DNA of 51,886 nucleotides from Flavobacteriaceae bacterium (GCA_013003555.1 JABDIV010000057.1:1-51886); one strand, 5' to 3'; positions 1 to 10,137 are shown, counted from the stretch's first letter. Notes: generated by a model from the sequence alone, not told the origin. Numbers and translations: made by a program.

Positions 1-1
1 T

Positions 2-511
2 GATTCTTACGATGATCGAATTGATCCAGTAGGAGCCTGTGTGGGTATGAAAGGATCTCGAATTCACGGGATCGTTCGTGAATTGGGTAATGAAAATATC
101 GATGTAATAAACTTTACAAATAACACCCAACTTTATATTTCCAGGGCCCTAAGTCCGGCACGCGTAACCTCGATAAAGATCGATGATGAAACCAAACGTG
201 CTGAGGTTATACTGAAGCCGGAAGAAGTAAGTAAAGCTATAGGGCGAGGAGGACATAACATTCGATTGGCAGGACGATTAACCGGCTATGAGATCGATGT
301 ATTTAGAGAAGGTGTTGAAGAAGATGTTGAACTTTCGGAGTTCTCAGATGAAATAGAAGACTGGATCATTAAGGAATTCTCGAAGGCAGGACTAGATACT
401 GCTAAAAGTGTCCTTGAGCAAGAAATAGGTGATCTTGTTAAACGAACCGATTTGGAAGAAGAAACCATTCAGGAGGTAATACGCATACTGAAGGAAGAGT
501 TCGAGGAATAA
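2..511 (+). CDS. nusA: Transcription termination/antitermination factor NusA, C-terminal part (5' end outside window)
   Basis: The reading frame is open from base 2, so the gene begins before the window; the ATG at 41 is an internal methionine. The visible part starts with the DPVGACVGMKGSRI motif typical of the first KH domain of NusA and continues through a second KH domain with AIGRGGHNIRLAGRLTGYEI. The last 60 or so residues are acidic and helical, and end without the long acidic repeats seen in enterobacterial NusA. NusA binds RNA polymerase and nascent RNA and modulates pausing, termination and antitermination. It lies 97 bases upstream of infB in the same direction, the conserved nusA-infB order, so cotranscription is likely. 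Identification is secure; the N-terminal domain and S1 domain cannot be seen. Confidence 0.95.
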   Translation, partial: DSYDDRIDPVGACVGMKGSRIHGIVRELGNENIDVINFTNNTQLYISRALSPARVTSIKIDDETKRAEVILKPEEVSKAIGRGGHNIRLAGRLTGYEIDVFREGVEEDVELSEFSDEIEDWIIKEFSKAGLDTAKSVLEQEIGDLVKRTDLEEETIQEVIRILKEEFEE

Positions 512-608
512 GATAAATGAAATAAAACACAGGTTTATGTTGGGGATATTCTATTTTTATCAGAATTTTCAAGGGGTGAACCGCAAGCAATTGATATTAT
601 AGCATTTT

Positions 609-3242
609 ATGGCTGAGACAATTAGATTAAATAAAGTTTTACGTGAGTTAAACATCTCCATTGACCGTGCTGTTGATTTTCTGGAATCAAAGGGTATTGA
701 GATCGAGAAACGCCCAACCACAAAGATCTCTTCAGAGGTTTACGAGATCTTGTCTGATGAATTTCAGACCGATGCAAGTAAGAAAGTTGCGTCCAAAGAG
801 GTCAGTCAGGCAAAGATGAAAGAAAAAGAGGCCTTGCGTTTAGAGCGTGAAAAAGAACTCGAAGTCAAGCAGAAGGTGGTTGAAGAACCAAAAGAAAGTA
901 AAGTTGTCAAAGCTAAAACCACCTTATCGGGATTAAAACAGGTTGGGAAAATTGAACTTAAGAAACCAGCCAAGCCCAAGGAAGAAAAACCTGTGGCAAA
1001 AGTTAAGAAGGAACCTAAAAAGAAAGAGGAAAAGAAAGAGGAAAAGAAAGTTGAGGTTAAAAAAGTTAAGGAAGTTGAGGAAGTTAAGGAAGTTGAGGAA
1101 GTAAAGGTTGAAACTCAATATAAAAAGTTAAGCGGACCAAAATCAACAGGAGAAAAAATTGATCTTTCGAAGTTTAAAAAACCTAAAAAGAAGACAGAAG
1201 ACACCAAGAAAGATAAACCTGAGGCAAGAAAGAAGCGCAGGCGAATTAGTAAAGTTGGACCCCAGCAAGGCATGGCAGGAAGACGTGACGGTCTTAAGTC
1301 AAGGCGAAAACGTCCTCAGGTTGTTAAAGAAGAGCCGAGTGCAGAAGAGGTTCAAAAACAAGTAAGAGAAACCCTTGAAAAACTTCAGGGTAAATCAAGC
1401 AAAGGAAAAGCTGCAAAATATAGAAGAGATAAACGAGATCAACACCGTCAAAAGACCGAGGATGACCTTGCAGCTCAAGAAGCCGAAAGTAAACTACTAA
1501 AAGTGACCGAATTTGTAACTGCCAGTGAGGTGGCTACTATGATGAACGTTGCAGTTACCGATGTTATTTCCGCGTGTATGTCATTAGGAATGATGGTCAC
1601 CATGAATCAACGACTCGATGCAGAAACCTTGAGTATCGTTGCTGAAGAATTTGGATACGAGGTTGAATTCGTTACCGCCGATATTGAAGAGGCCATTGAA
1701 GAAACCGAGGACAGACCTGAAGATTTAAAACCCAGAGCACCAATCGTAACCGTAATGGGGCATGTTGATCACGGAAAGACCTCACTGCTTGATTATGTAA
1801 GAGAAGAAAATGTGATCGCGGGAGAATCAGGAGGGATCACACAGCATATTGGAGCTTATGGTGTAACCCTTGATTCAGGACAGCAAATCGCTTTTCTCGA
1901 CACTCCGGGTCACGAGGCCTTTACTGCAATGCGGGCAAGGGGAGCACAAGTAACAGATATAGCCATTATTGTCGTGGCGGCAGATGATGACATCATGCCA
2001 CAGACCAAGGAGGCTATTTCTCATGCGCAGGCTGCCGGAGTGCCTATCGTCTTTGCAATTAATAAGATCGATAAACCCAATGCAAATCCAGAAAAAATAA
2101 AGGAAGGACTTGCCAATATGAACCTCTTAGTTGAAGATTGGGGTGGTAAAATACAATCACATGATATCTCAGCTAAAACAGGTGAAGGCGTTAAAGAACT
2201 ACTGGAAAAGGTCTTACTCGAAGCCGAATTACTCGAACTAGAAGCAAATCCAGACAAACCTGCAAACGGAACCGTGGTAGAAGCTTTTCTGGATAAAGGA
2301 AGAGGTTATGTAGCTACGATTCTGGTGCAATCCGGAACATTGCGCATCGGGGATTATGTACTTGCCGGAAAAAACAGTGGGAAAGTCAAAGCCATGCATG
2401 ATGAAAGGGGTAACGATCTTGAAAAGGCTGGGCCTTCAAGACCTGTGTCGATTTTAGGGCTTGATGGTGCACCACAGGCCGGTGATAAATTCAACGTGTT
2501 TGAGGACGAACGTGAAGCAAAACAAATTGCCGCTAAACGAACGCAATTGCAGCGCGAGCAGTCTGTAAGAACACAGCGACATATCACGCTTGATGAAATT
2601 GGTCGTCGAATCGCTTTAGGTGAATTCAAGGAATTGAATATTATACTTAAAGGAGACGTTGATGGATCGGTAGAAGCATTAACCGACTCCTTCCAAAAAT
2701 TATCAACAGAGGAAATTCAGGTCAATATCATTCATAAAGCTGTTGGTGCCATTACCGAAAGTGATGTGCTTTTAGCTACTGCATCCGATGCGATTATTAT
2801 TGGTTTTAATGTTCGTCCGATGGGTAATGCCCGTCAGATTGCAGATAAAGAGGAAATCGATATTCGAACGTATTCGATTATTTATGACGCGATCAACGAT
2901 GTAAAAGATGCCATGGAAGGTATGTTGTCACCAGTGATGAAAGAAGAGATTACCGGTACGGCAGAAATCCGTGAAACCTTTAAGATTTCGAAAATAGGAA
3001 CAATTGCCGGTTGTATGGTGACCGACGGTAAGATTTTCAGGAATTCAGGTGTTCGATTAATCCGTGATGGCGTGGTGATCTACACAGGTGAACTGGCATC
3101 CCTTAAGCGATTTAAGGATGATGCGAAGGAAGTTGCCAAAGGCTATGACTGCGGGATGCAGATCAAAAACTATAACGATCTCAAAGAAGGCGATATCGTT
3201 GAGTCATTCCAGGAAGTAGAGGTTAAAAAGACGCTGAAATAA
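609..3242 (+). CDS. infB: Translation initiation factor IF-2
   Basis: The 877-residue protein has the full IF-2 layout: an IF2_N helix domain at about residues 4-55, a long Lys/Glu-rich linker (about 60-280), a second IF2_N-like segment (about 297-355), the GTPase domain with G1 GHVDHGKT near residue 384, G3 [10 protein letters not shown] and G4 NKID, and then domains II-IV including the fMet-tRNA-binding C-terminus. It places initiator tRNA on the 30S subunit and promotes subunit joining with GTP hydrolysis. The ATG at 609 is chosen because the IF2_N domain begins directly after it. It follows nusA at 97 bases, as in most bacteria. The linker is highly charged and contains short tandem DNA repeats, listed separately. 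The ORF is intact. Confidence 0.97.
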   Translation: MAETIRLNKVLRELNISIDRAVDFLESKGIEIEKRPTTKISSEVYEILSDEFQTDASKKVASKEVSQAKMKEKEALRLEREKELEVKQKVVEEPKESKVVKAKTTLSGLKQVGKIELKKPAKPKEEKPVAKVKKEPKKKEEKKEEKKVEVKKVKEVEEVKEVEEVKVETQYKKLSGPKSTGEKIDLSKFKKPKKKTEDTKKDKPEARKKRRRISKVGPQQGMAGRRDGLKSRRKRPQVVKEEPSAEEVQKQVRETLEKLQGKSSKGKAAKYRRDKRDQHRQKTEDDLAAQEAESKLLKVTEFVTASEVATMMNVAVTDVISACMSLGMMVTMNQRLDAETLSIVAEEFGYEVEFVTADIEEAIEETEDRPEDLKPRAPIVTVMGHVDHGKTSLLDYVREENVIAGESGGITQHIGAYGVTLDSGQQIAFLDTPGHEAFTAMRARGAQVTDIAIIVVAADDDIMPQTKEAISHAQAAGVPIVFAINKIDKPNANPEKIKEGLANMNLLVEDWGGKIQSHDISAKTGEGVKELLEKVLLEAELLELEANPDKPANGTVVEAFLDKGRGYVATILVQSGTLRIGDYVLAGKNSGKVKAMHDERGNDLEKAGPSRPVSILGLDGAPQAGDKFNVFEDEREAKQIAAKRTQLQREQSVRTQRHITLDEIGRRIALGEFKELNIILKGDVDGSVEALTDSFQKLSTEEIQVNIIHKAVGAITESDVLLATASDAIIIGFNVRPMGNARQIADKEEIDIRTYSIIYDAINDVKDAMEGMLSPVMKEEITGTAEIRETFKISKIGTIAGCMVTDGKIFRNSGVRLIRDGVVIYTGELASLKRFKDDAKEVAKGYDCGMQIKNYNDLKEGDIVESFQEVEVKKTLK
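1065..1106 (+). repeat. 18-bp tandem repeat in the infB linker
   Basis: Two exact copies of an 18-bp unit (1065-1082 and 1083-1100, gttaaggaagttgaggaa) are followed by a degenerate third start. They encode alternating Val, Lys and Glu. Just upstream (about 1025-1049) a 12-bp unit rich in aaagaaagagg also repeats. Both are in frame with infB and lengthen the linker without breaking it; slippage would change linker length by multiples of six or four residues. Confidence 0.85.
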
Positions 3243-3260
3243 TTCGAAAAAACCAATAAT

Positions 3261-3287
3261 AAAAGCGACCCATTTCAAGTCACTTTT
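3261..3287. terminator. Bidirectional terminator between infB and the SPOR gene
   Basis: An inverted repeat AAAAGCGAC (3261-3269) and GTCACTTTT (3279-3287), with one internal mismatch, lies between two convergent genes. The A-rich left arm and T-rich right arm give a U tract on either strand. It is the only hairpin in the 60-base gap, so it probably ends both transcripts. Confidence 0.55.
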
Positions 3288-3302
3288 AATTCTCAGGACT
3301 TT

Positions 3303-3683
3303 TCAATTAGTCTTCGGTCGAAAAATAAATGCATTTGCAAATTTTTTCTTGATCCTTAATAAGGCCCTGTCGGCCTCAAGTCTCGTCTGAAAATTACCGA
3401 CCCAAATTTTATAATTGGGCGTTTCATATTCTAAACTGATGGGCCAGCCTGAAAACGATTTATAAAATTCTCGTCGTGCATTTTCAGCACCGCCTCGGCT
3501 GCCGTTATATATTTGGATTTTAAAATTCGTTCCTCTTCGATTGATATCTTTTTTTAACTCAAGGAGTTTATCGATCTGTTTATCTTGATTCACTTCAACG
3601 ACACCTTGCTGAGCATTTAAATTCAAACTGCAGAGCACACATACTGTCAGAGCGATTACAAAAATATTTTTTTCAATATTCAT
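3303..3683 (-). CDS. Secreted SPOR-domain protein
   Basis: The 126-residue product starts with a signal peptide (hydrophobic stretch about 7-22, cleavage near LNLNAQ) and has a SPOR-like domain over about residues 48-125: FKIQIYNG near its start, YKIWVGNF in the middle and a RADRALLRIKKKF-type helix (here LEADRALLRIKKKF) near the end. SPOR domains bind denuded glycan strands of septal peptidoglycan, so a periplasmic cell-wall-associated role is inferred. There is no membrane anchor beyond the signal peptide and no partner domain, so the precise job is unknown. It is convergent with infB and has its own promoter, so it is a single-gene unit. Confidence 0.85.
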   Translation of the reverse strand: MNIEKNIFVIALTVCVLCSLNLNAQQGVVEVNQDKQIDKLLELKKDINRRGTNFKIQIYNGSRGGAENARREFYKSFSGWPISLEYETPNYKIWVGNFQTRLEADRALLRIKKKFANAFIFRPKTN

Positions 3684-3704
3684 AAGGGGAATGGGTTATT
3701 ATTG

Positions 3705-3712
3705 CAAATGTA
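3705..3712 (-). promoter_or_regulatory. -7 element of the SPOR-domain gene
   Basis: On the minus strand the sequence is TACATTTG, an exact match to the Bacteroidetes -7 consensus TAnnTTTG, 21 bases before the ATG at 3683. No clear -33 TTG is visible at the usual distance. Confidence 0.55.
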
Positions 3713-3810
3713 AATTATATATTTTCAACGGCTAATATTTTTCTTATTTAGAATAATTATAAATTAGTGATTAACACTCAGGTAACATTTCAAAAATTCA
3801 ACATTAATGT

Positions 3811-3818
3811 TACTTTTG
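3811..3818 (+). promoter_or_regulatory. -7 element of the act-cox operon
   Basis: TACTTTTG matches TAnnTTTG exactly. Transcription would start near 3824, downstream of the first in-frame ATG at 3807, which therefore cannot be the actA start. The -33 box is weak (TTT near 3788). It is the only good promoter match before the eight-gene operon. Confidence 0.6.
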
Positions 3819-3896
3819 CGTGAGATTTTTACAACCGAATATTTTTCTTTTATGAAAAAATCGTACCAAAGTTTAGCAGAGGATTCTACTAACAAT

Positions 3897-5186
3897 ATGA
3901 GGCATTTGTTTCACCAACTTTTCAACACGAATCTTCTTCTTTTAAACGGCATTTTTTTCCTTTTATTTTCGTTGTCTGTTACGGCTCAAGAAGGTGACCC
4001 TGTAGCTGGTAAAGCCCTTTTCAATACCAATTGTGCTGCTTGTCATAATCTCGATAAAAAAATGACAGGTCCGGCTTTGAGAAATGTTGAAGCGCGTTTG
4101 CTTGAAGAAGAAGGACTTGATCGGGAATGGCTTAATGCCTGGATTCGCAACAGCGCAGCGGTTATAAAATCGGGGGATGCTTATGCTACCAAGACTTACG
4201 CTGAATATAACAATGCCGCGATGACGGCATTTCCGCAACTGACCGATGACGACCTAAATAACATTCTGGCATATACGGCAACAGAAAAGGCTGCGCCACC
4301 GCCACCTCCGGCAGATGCCGGTGCGGCTGCCACTGCGAGTTCCGGTGGAATATCCAATGAACTTATACTTGGCGCCTTGGTGGTGCTTTTTGTATTATTG
4401 GCTATTGGACTGTACCTGGTCAACAAAACACTTCGCCGTTTTGCTGCCGCGAAGAATTTAGAATTGGCCGAAGCAACTCAGGGTCGATCGCTTTGGAAAG
4501 CTTTTGTTCAAAATGACTTCCTTATGTTGGTTACAGCGATTTTCTTTTTATTGACTAGCGGTTATTATGCCTATGGTTATTTAATGCAAATAGGTATAGA
4601 TCAGGGATATCAGCCTGTTCAACCAATTCATTTCTCACATAAAATTCATGCAGGCGACAATAAAATCGATTGTAAATATTGCCACTCCTCGGCTCGTGTA
4701 AGTAAACATTCAGGTATTCCATCACTCAATATCTGCATGAATTGTCATAAATCTATTTACGAATATAAAGGCGAGACATCAACCGAATACAGTAAAGAGT
4801 TTTACGATGAAGAGATCAAGCGACTATATGCTGCAACCGGTTGGGATGATGCCAATCAGGAATATACTGGAGAAACGCAACCGGTGAAATGGATTCGAAT
4901 TCATAATCTGCCGGATTTCGCGTATTTCAATCACTCACAACACGTTTCGGTAGCCGGGCTTGAATGTCAGACTTGCCATGGTCCGGTTGAGGAAATGGAG
5001 ATCATGTATCAATATTCCCCATTAACCATGAGTTGGTGTATAGATTGCCATCGTGAGACCAATGTAAAGGTTCAGGATAACGGATATTACGAGAAGATTC
5101 ATGAAGAATTATCGAAAAAATACGGGGTTGAAGAGCTAACAGCAGCTCAAATGGGTGGCCTCGAATGCGGTAAATGTCATTATTAA
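3897..5186 (+). CDS. actA: Alternative complex III subunit ActA, multiheme c-type cytochrome
   Basis: From the ATG at 3897 the product is 429 residues: a signal/anchor segment (LLLLNGIFFLLFSLSVTAQ), a monoheme cytochrome c domain with CAACH at 46-50, an Ala/Pro-rich linker, two hydrophobic segments (about 145-210) and a C-terminal multiheme part with five more CxxCH motifs (CKYCH, CMNCH, CQTCH, CIDCH, CGKCH). Six heme c sites are therefore visible. ActA carries electrons from the ActB side of alternative complex III towards the oxidase. I chose 3897 because the signal peptide follows it directly and the promoter lies after the ATG at 3807; the ATG at 3852 is also possible. It is first in the act-cox operon. 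The N-terminal heme domain could act as a tethered electron shuttle (inference). Confidence 0.93.
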   Translation: MRHLFHQLFNTNLLLLNGIFFLLFSLSVTAQEGDPVAGKALFNTNCAACHNLDKKMTGPALRNVEARLLEEEGLDREWLNAWIRNSAAVIKSGDAYATKTYAEYNNAAMTAFPQLTDDDLNNILAYTATEKAAPPPPPADAGAAATASSGGISNELILGALVVLFVLLAIGLYLVNKTLRRFAAAKNLELAEATQGRSLWKAFVQNDFLMLVTAIFFLLTSGYYAYGYLMQIGIDQGYQPVQPIHFSHKIHAGDNKIDCKYCHSSARVSKHSGIPSLNICMNCHKSIYEYKGETSTEYSKEFYDEEIKRLYAATGWDDANQEYTGETQPVKWIRIHNLPDFAYFNHSQHVSVAGLECQTCHGPVEEMEIMYQYSPLTMSWCIDCHRETNVKVQDNGYYEKIHEELSKKYGVEELTAAQMGGLECGKCHY

Positions 5187-5215
5187 TAATCGAAAGAAGT
5201 TAATTCATACAAGAT

Positions 5216-8200
5216 ATGTCATCAAACAAGAAATACTGGAAAAGTATTGAAGAACTCAATCCTGACAACGGTGCTGCTGTCGAGGCTTTGAAACATAAGG
5301 AGTTCGTTCAGGAGATTCCTGTTGATGAGTTTTTAGGTGATAAGGATAAATTGGAAACGTCTTCTACTTCACGAAGAGATTTCCTAAAATATGTTGGATT
5401 TAGTACTGCAGCTGCTTCATTGGCAGCCTGTGAAGGTCCGGTTATCAGATCAATTCCTTATGTGGTGCAACCCGAGCAAATCATACCTGGCGTTGCCAAC
5501 TATTATGCAACGGCCATTGCTAATGGTTATGATTTTGCAAATATTCTCATTAAGACCAGGGAAGGACGACCTATCAAAGTTGAAAATAATAAACTGGCCA
5601 AAACTCATGGGCATTCAAATGCTCGCGTTCAGGCCTCGGTTCTTGATCTATATGATAGTTATCGCGTAGTAGCTCCGATGAAAGATGGAGCAGAAAGTTC
5701 ATGGATCGAACTTGAAGGTGACTTGAAAAGTAAATTAGTAGAGTTGCAAGGTGGTGGGAAGGATATTGTTCTTCTTACACAAACTTTTGCAAGTCCGTCG
5801 ACAGCGAAATTAATTGAGGAGTTTAAGGCTAAGTATGGTAATGTTAGGCATGTCGTTTATGATGCTATATCAGAATCGGCTGCTCTCGATGCATTTGAAA
5901 GTAAATATGGCGAGCGAGCCTTGGCAAATTATAACTTCTCAGAAGCATCTGCTATAGTATCTTTTGGCGCTGATATTCTTGGTGATTGGCAAGGTGGTGG
6001 TTATGACACCGGTTATGCCAAAAGCCGTATCCCTTCTGAAGGGAAGATGTCAATGCACTTTCAGTTTGAATCAAACATGACCATTACTGGTGCCAAGGCC
6101 GATAAACGAGTACCATTAAAGCCTAGTGAACTCAAGGTTGCGCTAGCCAAATTATATGGTAAAATAGCGGGCACTGCAGTATCCGGATCTCTTCCGGAAA
6201 ATGTTGAAGAGGCTATAGATAAAGCCGCTTCAGTGTTAAGGCGTGCGGGGAGCAAGGCAGTTGTTGTTGCCGGTATTTCTGATGTCGATGCTCAATTGTT
6301 GGCTTTGGAAATTAATGAGATGCTCGGTAGCGATATTATGGATACCGATCACACCGTGAAAACACGACAAGGCAATGATAAGGAAGTTAACCAATTGATT
6401 ACAGATATGAAATCTGGAACTGTTGGTGCTTTAATCATGTGTGGGGTTAATCCTGCATATACGTTGGCCAATGGCTCTGATTTTGTTGAAGGGCTTGCCA
6501 ATACCGAGATGTCGATTACATTTACCATGAAAGCTGATGAAACCGCTGTAAATTGTAACTATATAGCATCCCTTCCGCATTATCTAGAATCCTGGGGTGA
6601 TGTTGAATTTGTGAAAGGTCATTACGGTCTGGTTCAACCAACAATAAGACCTTTATTTGATACGAAACAATTTCAGGATGTATTACTCGGATTGATTGAC
6701 TTCGATGGTACATACCATGATTATATAAAATCAAACTGGGAGGCAGATATATTAAATGGCTCCTCGTTTAACCAGGCACTTCACGACGGTGTATTTGTAT
6801 CGGGTTCCGATGAAATGATTGTTGAATCAACGATTGAAGAAGATGCCACAGTAGCACTTGTTTCGGCTTCCGACGCAGCAAGACGTTTGGCAGCAACAGT
6901 AGGGTCGGGCATGGAACTTACCCTTTATCCAAAAATTGGAATGGGTGACGGGCAACAAGCCAATAATCCATGGTTGCAAGAGTTTCCTGATCCGTTAACG
7001 CGAACCACCTGGGATAACTACTTAACCATTTCTGAAGGGGATGCAAAAGAACTCGGACTTTATCTTGAACGTAGTACGTTCTTTTCGGAAAGCAGTCACG
7101 ATGCAACCGGTGGATTAAACGGGAAATATGCCAACATAACTGTGAACGGTATTACCATTACCGCACCGGTTATCATACAACCGGGGCAGGCGAAGGGTTC
7201 AGTTGGACTTTCCTTGGGTTATGGTCGTGAAGAGGGAGTAAAAAATGAAATGAAGACCGGGGTAAATGCCTATCCATTTTATTCCGATTTCAATACAACC
7301 CAAAGTGTCACAATAGAAGTTGCTGAAGGGAAGCACGAATTCGCTTGCGTTCAATTACATAATACCCTCATGGGACGTGGCGATGTGATTAGGGAAACCG
7401 ATCTTGTGACTCATAACACCAAAGATAAAGAGGAATGGAATCCGGTAACTAAAGTATCTCTTGAGCATAAAGAAACTCCGGTTTCTTCACCCAAAGTAGA
7501 CCTCTGGGACGAATTTGATCGTTCAATTGGCCATCATTTTAATTTATCGATTGACTTGAATGCCTGTACAGGATGTGGCTCGTGTATTATTGCTTGCCAT
7601 GCTGAGAATAACGTACCGGTAGTGGGTAAAGAGGAGATTAGGAGAAGTCGGGATATGCACTGGTTGCGTATCGACCGCTATTATTCGTCAGAAGCGACCT
7701 TCGAAGCCGATAACGAAAAGAAAGACAACATAAAAGGAGTAGGGAGTTCAATGCAGGAATTTGGAGAAATGGAAAGCCCGGCGGCTAATCCGCAGGTGGC
7801 CTTCCAGCCAATTATGTGTCAGCATTGTAACCATGCACCTTGTGAGACTGTATGCCCTGTGGCTGCCACGTCTCATGGAAGACAGGGGCAAAATCATATG
7901 GCGTATAACCGATGTGTCGGAACAAGATACTGCGCGAATAACTGTCCGTACAAGGTTAGACGATTTAATTGGTTCCTCTATAATGCAAATGACGAATTTG
8001 ATTTCCATATGAACGATGATCTCGGACGTATGGTGATCAATCCTGATGTTACCGTGCGATCTCGTGGTGTCATGGAAAAATGTTCCTTGTGTATTCAAAG
8101 AACACAGAAGACCATTCTGGATGCGAAACGAGATGGACGTGAGATCGAGCCAAATGAATTTGAAACAGCTTGTTCTGCAGCTTGTGGTTCTGGCGCACTT

Positions 8201-8341
8201 GTATTTGGTGATATTAATAACAAGAAAGATGAAGTTGCCCATTTAATCGAAGATTCAAGGGCTTATCGTTTACTGGAAGGTGTTGGGACAAAACCCAATG
8301 TGGTTTACCAGGCATTGATCAGAAATACTGACGAAGTTTAA
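5216..8341 (+). CDS. actB: Alternative complex III subunit ActB, molybdopterin-oxidoreductase-like and Fe-S fusion
   Basis: This 1041-residue protein has a Tat-like start (SRRDFLKYVGFSTAAASLAAC) that also forms a lipobox ending at Cys near residue 72, a large middle region related to molybdopterin oxidoreductases, and a C-terminal ferredoxin-like part from about residue 770. The Fe-S ligands are in CTGCGSCIIAC, CQHCNHAPCETVCPV, CVGTRYCANNCPY and CSLC...CSAACGSG, enough for several cubane-type clusters. In the ActB family the molybdenum cofactor is absent, so the enzyme core serves as scaffold and electrons move through the Fe-S chain to ActA. It follows actA by 29 bases and precedes actC by 27. 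The lipobox Cys suggests lipid anchoring. Confidence 0.94.
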   Translation: MSSNKKYWKSIEELNPDNGAAVEALKHKEFVQEIPVDEFLGDKDKLETSSTSRRDFLKYVGFSTAAASLAACEGPVIRSIPYVVQPEQIIPGVANYYATAIANGYDFANILIKTREGRPIKVENNKLAKTHGHSNARVQASVLDLYDSYRVVAPMKDGAESSWIELEGDLKSKLVELQGGGKDIVLLTQTFASPSTAKLIEEFKAKYGNVRHVVYDAISESAALDAFESKYGERALANYNFSEASAIVSFGADILGDWQGGGYDTGYAKSRIPSEGKMSMHFQFESNMTITGAKADKRVPLKPSELKVALAKLYGKIAGTAVSGSLPENVEEAIDKAASVLRRAGSKAVVVAGISDVDAQLLALEINEMLGSDIMDTDHTVKTRQGNDKEVNQLITDMKSGTVGALIMCGVNPAYTLANGSDFVEGLANTEMSITFTMKADETAVNCNYIASLPHYLESWGDVEFVKGHYGLVQPTIRPLFDTKQFQDVLLGLIDFDGTYHDYIKSNWEADILNGSSFNQALHDGVFVSGSDEMIVESTIEEDATVALVSASDAARRLAATVGSGMELTLYPKIGMGDGQQANNPWLQEFPDPLTRTTWDNYLTISEGDAKELGLYLERSTFFSESSHDATGGLNGKYANITVNGITITAPVIIQPGQAKGSVGLSLGYGREEGVKNEMKTGVNAYPFYSDFNTTQSVTIEVAEGKHEFACVQLHNTLMGRGDVIRETDLVTHNTKDKEEWNPVTKVSLEHKETPVSSPKVDLWDEFDRSIGHHFNLSIDLNACTGCGSCIIACHAENNVPVVGKEEIRRSRDMHWLRIDRYYSSEATFEADNEKKDNIKGVGSSMQEFGEMESPAANPQVAFQPIMCQHCNHAPCETVCPVAATSHGRQGQNHMAYNRCVGTRYCANNCPYKVRRFNWFLYNANDEFDFHMNDDLGRMVINPDVTVRSRGVMEKCSLCIQRTQKTILDAKRDGREIEPNEFETACSAACGSGALVFGDINNKKDEVAHLIEDSRAYRLLEGVGTKPNVVYQALIRNTDEV

Positions 8342-8368
8342 TTTAATAAGAAACACGAATAAATAATT

Positions 8369-10129
8369 ATGGCGTCTCATTACGAAGCACCAATAAGAAG
8401 ACCTCTTGTAATCGGAGAAAAATCATATCATGATGTTTCCGTAGATGTAGCGAGACCTGTAGAAGGACAAGCCAATCGGGCTTGGTGGATCGTATTTTCC
8501 ATTTCGCTAATTGCCTTTCTTTGGGGAATAGGGTGTATTATTTACACCATCTCTACAGGAATTGGAACATGGGGTTTAAATAAAACAGTAGGCTGGGCCT
8601 GGGATATCACCAACTTTGTTTGGTGGGTAGGTATTGGTCACGCCGGTACATTGATATCGGCAGTATTGTTGTTATTCCGTCAGAAATGGAGAATGGCGGT
8701 TAACCGTTCCGCAGAGGCCATGACTATTTTCTCGGTTATTCAGGCTGGATTGTTCCCAATCATTCACATGGGGCGTCCGTGGTTGGGCTATTGGGTTTTA
8801 CCTATACCTAACCAATTCGGTTCGTTATGGGTGAATTTCAACTCACCGCTATTGTGGGACGTATTCGCAATTTCCACTTATTTATCGGTATCAATGGTAT
8901 TTTGGTGGACTGGATTGTTGCCTGATTTCGCTATGATTCGTGACCGGGCTGTGCGTCCGTTTCAGAAGAAAATTTATTCATTATTAAGCTTTGGGTGGAC
9001 CGGAAGAGCCAAAGACTGGCAACGTTTTGAAGAAGTTTCATTGGTATTGGCAGGATTGGCAACGCCGCTTGTACTTTCAGTTCATACGATTGTATCATTT
9101 GACTTCGCAACCTCGGTAATTCCGGGCTGGCATACCACGATTTTCCCACCTTATTTCGTTGCGGGTGCAATTTTCTCAGGCTTTGCTATGGTTCAAACCT
9201 TGCTAATCATTATGAGAAAGGTTTGCAGCCTCGAAGATTATATCACCGTTCAACATATTGAGCTGATGAATATCGTAATTATGATCACGGGCTCAATTGT
9301 AGGCTGTGCTTATATAACCGAATTGTTTATCGCATGGTATTCAGGTGTTGAATATGAACAATATGCCTTCCTTAACAGGGCGACCGGACCATATGCTTGG
9401 GCTTACTGGGCTATGATGAGCTGTAATGTATTCTCACCACAGTTTATGTGGTTCAAAAAATTGCGAACCAGTATCATGTTCTCTTTCTTCATTTCCATAG
9501 TGGTAAACATTGGGATGTGGTTTGAAAGATTTGTAATTATTGTTACTTCCTTGCACAGGGATTATTTACCATCCTCATGGACCATGTTCTCACCAACATT
9601 TGTTGATATCGGGATATTTATCGGTACAGTTGGATTCTTTTTCACTTTGTTCCTTCTTTATGCCAGAACGTTCCCCGTTATCGCCCAGGCAGAGGTTAAA
9701 ACAATATTAAAATCATCGGGTGAGCGCTACAAGCGCTTGCGTGAAGCTGGCGAAAGCCTGGTTGGAACAGGTGCTGATTCAAGAACTTCAGGTTCTGTTA
9801 TTAAACCAACCATGTCGGTTGTTGGGGATAAAGAAACTCTTGAAACTACGGCTGAGACACCAGTAGAAAAAGCAGATCAAACCGATGCCCTGTTAAGTCG
9901 TTTAGGATCTTTCGATCCGGCAACTCAAACCGCCGATGACCTCAAGCGGATTAAAGGCATTGGGCCGAAAATGGAAGAAGCATTGAATAGTATTGGGATT
10001 TTCACCTTTGATCAGGTAAGCAAAATGACCAAAACAGAATATGACCTGTTAGATTCGATAACCGGATCGTTTCCTGGTCGTGCTGAGCGCGATGACTGGG
10101 CCGGACAGGCACAACAATTAAAAAATTAG
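8369..10129 (+). CDS. actC: Alternative complex III subunit ActC (NrfD/PsrC family) with C-terminal helix-hairpin-helix tail
   Basis: ActC is the quinol-binding membrane subunit of alternative complex III. Residues about 30-460 hold roughly ten hydrophobic helices with the NrfD-type pattern, including FVWWVGIGHAGTLISAVLLL and HMGRPWLGYWVLPIPNQFGS. The 586-residue length exceeds what the membrane core needs: after a polar linker (about 460-515) there is a separate C-terminal module of about 65 residues with DDLKRIKGIGPKMEEALNSI followed by RAERDDWAGQAQQL. This resembles the small helix-hairpin-helix modules (COG3743-like) found on several unrelated Bacteroidetes proteins. The membrane part identifies the gene securely; the role of the tail is unknown. 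actD begins 8 bases after the stop. Confidence 0.93.
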   Translation: MASHYEAPIRRPLVIGEKSYHDVSVDVARPVEGQANRAWWIVFSISLIAFLWGIGCIIYTISTGIGTWGLNKTVGWAWDITNFVWWVGIGHAGTLISAVLLLFRQKWRMAVNRSAEAMTIFSVIQAGLFPIIHMGRPWLGYWVLPIPNQFGSLWVNFNSPLLWDVFAISTYLSVSMVFWWTGLLPDFAMIRDRAVRPFQKKIYSLLSFGWTGRAKDWQRFEEVSLVLAGLATPLVLSVHTIVSFDFATSVIPGWHTTIFPPYFVAGAIFSGFAMVQTLLIIMRKVCSLEDYITVQHIELMNIVIMITGSIVGCAYITELFIAWYSGVEYEQYAFLNRATGPYAWAYWAMMSCNVFSPQFMWFKKLRTSIMFSFFISIVVNIGMWFERFVIIVTSLHRDYLPSSWTMFSPTFVDIGIFIGTVGFFFTLFLLYARTFPVIAQAEVKTILKSSGERYKRLREAGESLVGTGADSRTSGSVIKPTMSVVGDKETLETTAETPVEKADQTDALLSRLGSFDPATQTADDLKRIKGIGPKMEEALNSIGIFTFDQVSKMTKTEYDLLDSITGSFPGRAERDDWAGQAQQLKN

Positions 10130-10137
10130 GATAGCGT

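Noticed and set aside
3807..3896. Upstream ATG codons for actA at 3807 and 3852
   Set aside because: The one at 3807 lies before the promoter element; 3852 adds 15 polar residues before the signal peptide. It cannot be fully excluded.
5216..7500. ActB as an active molybdoenzyme
   Set aside because: The region resembles the oxidoreductase family, but the gene order actABCDEF identifies alternative complex III, whose ActB lacks the molybdenum cofactor.
7748..8242. A 164-codon open frame on the minus strand within actB
   Set aside because: It lies fully inside the conserved Fe-S part of actB, has no recognisable domain or start region and is explained by the composition of the coding strand.
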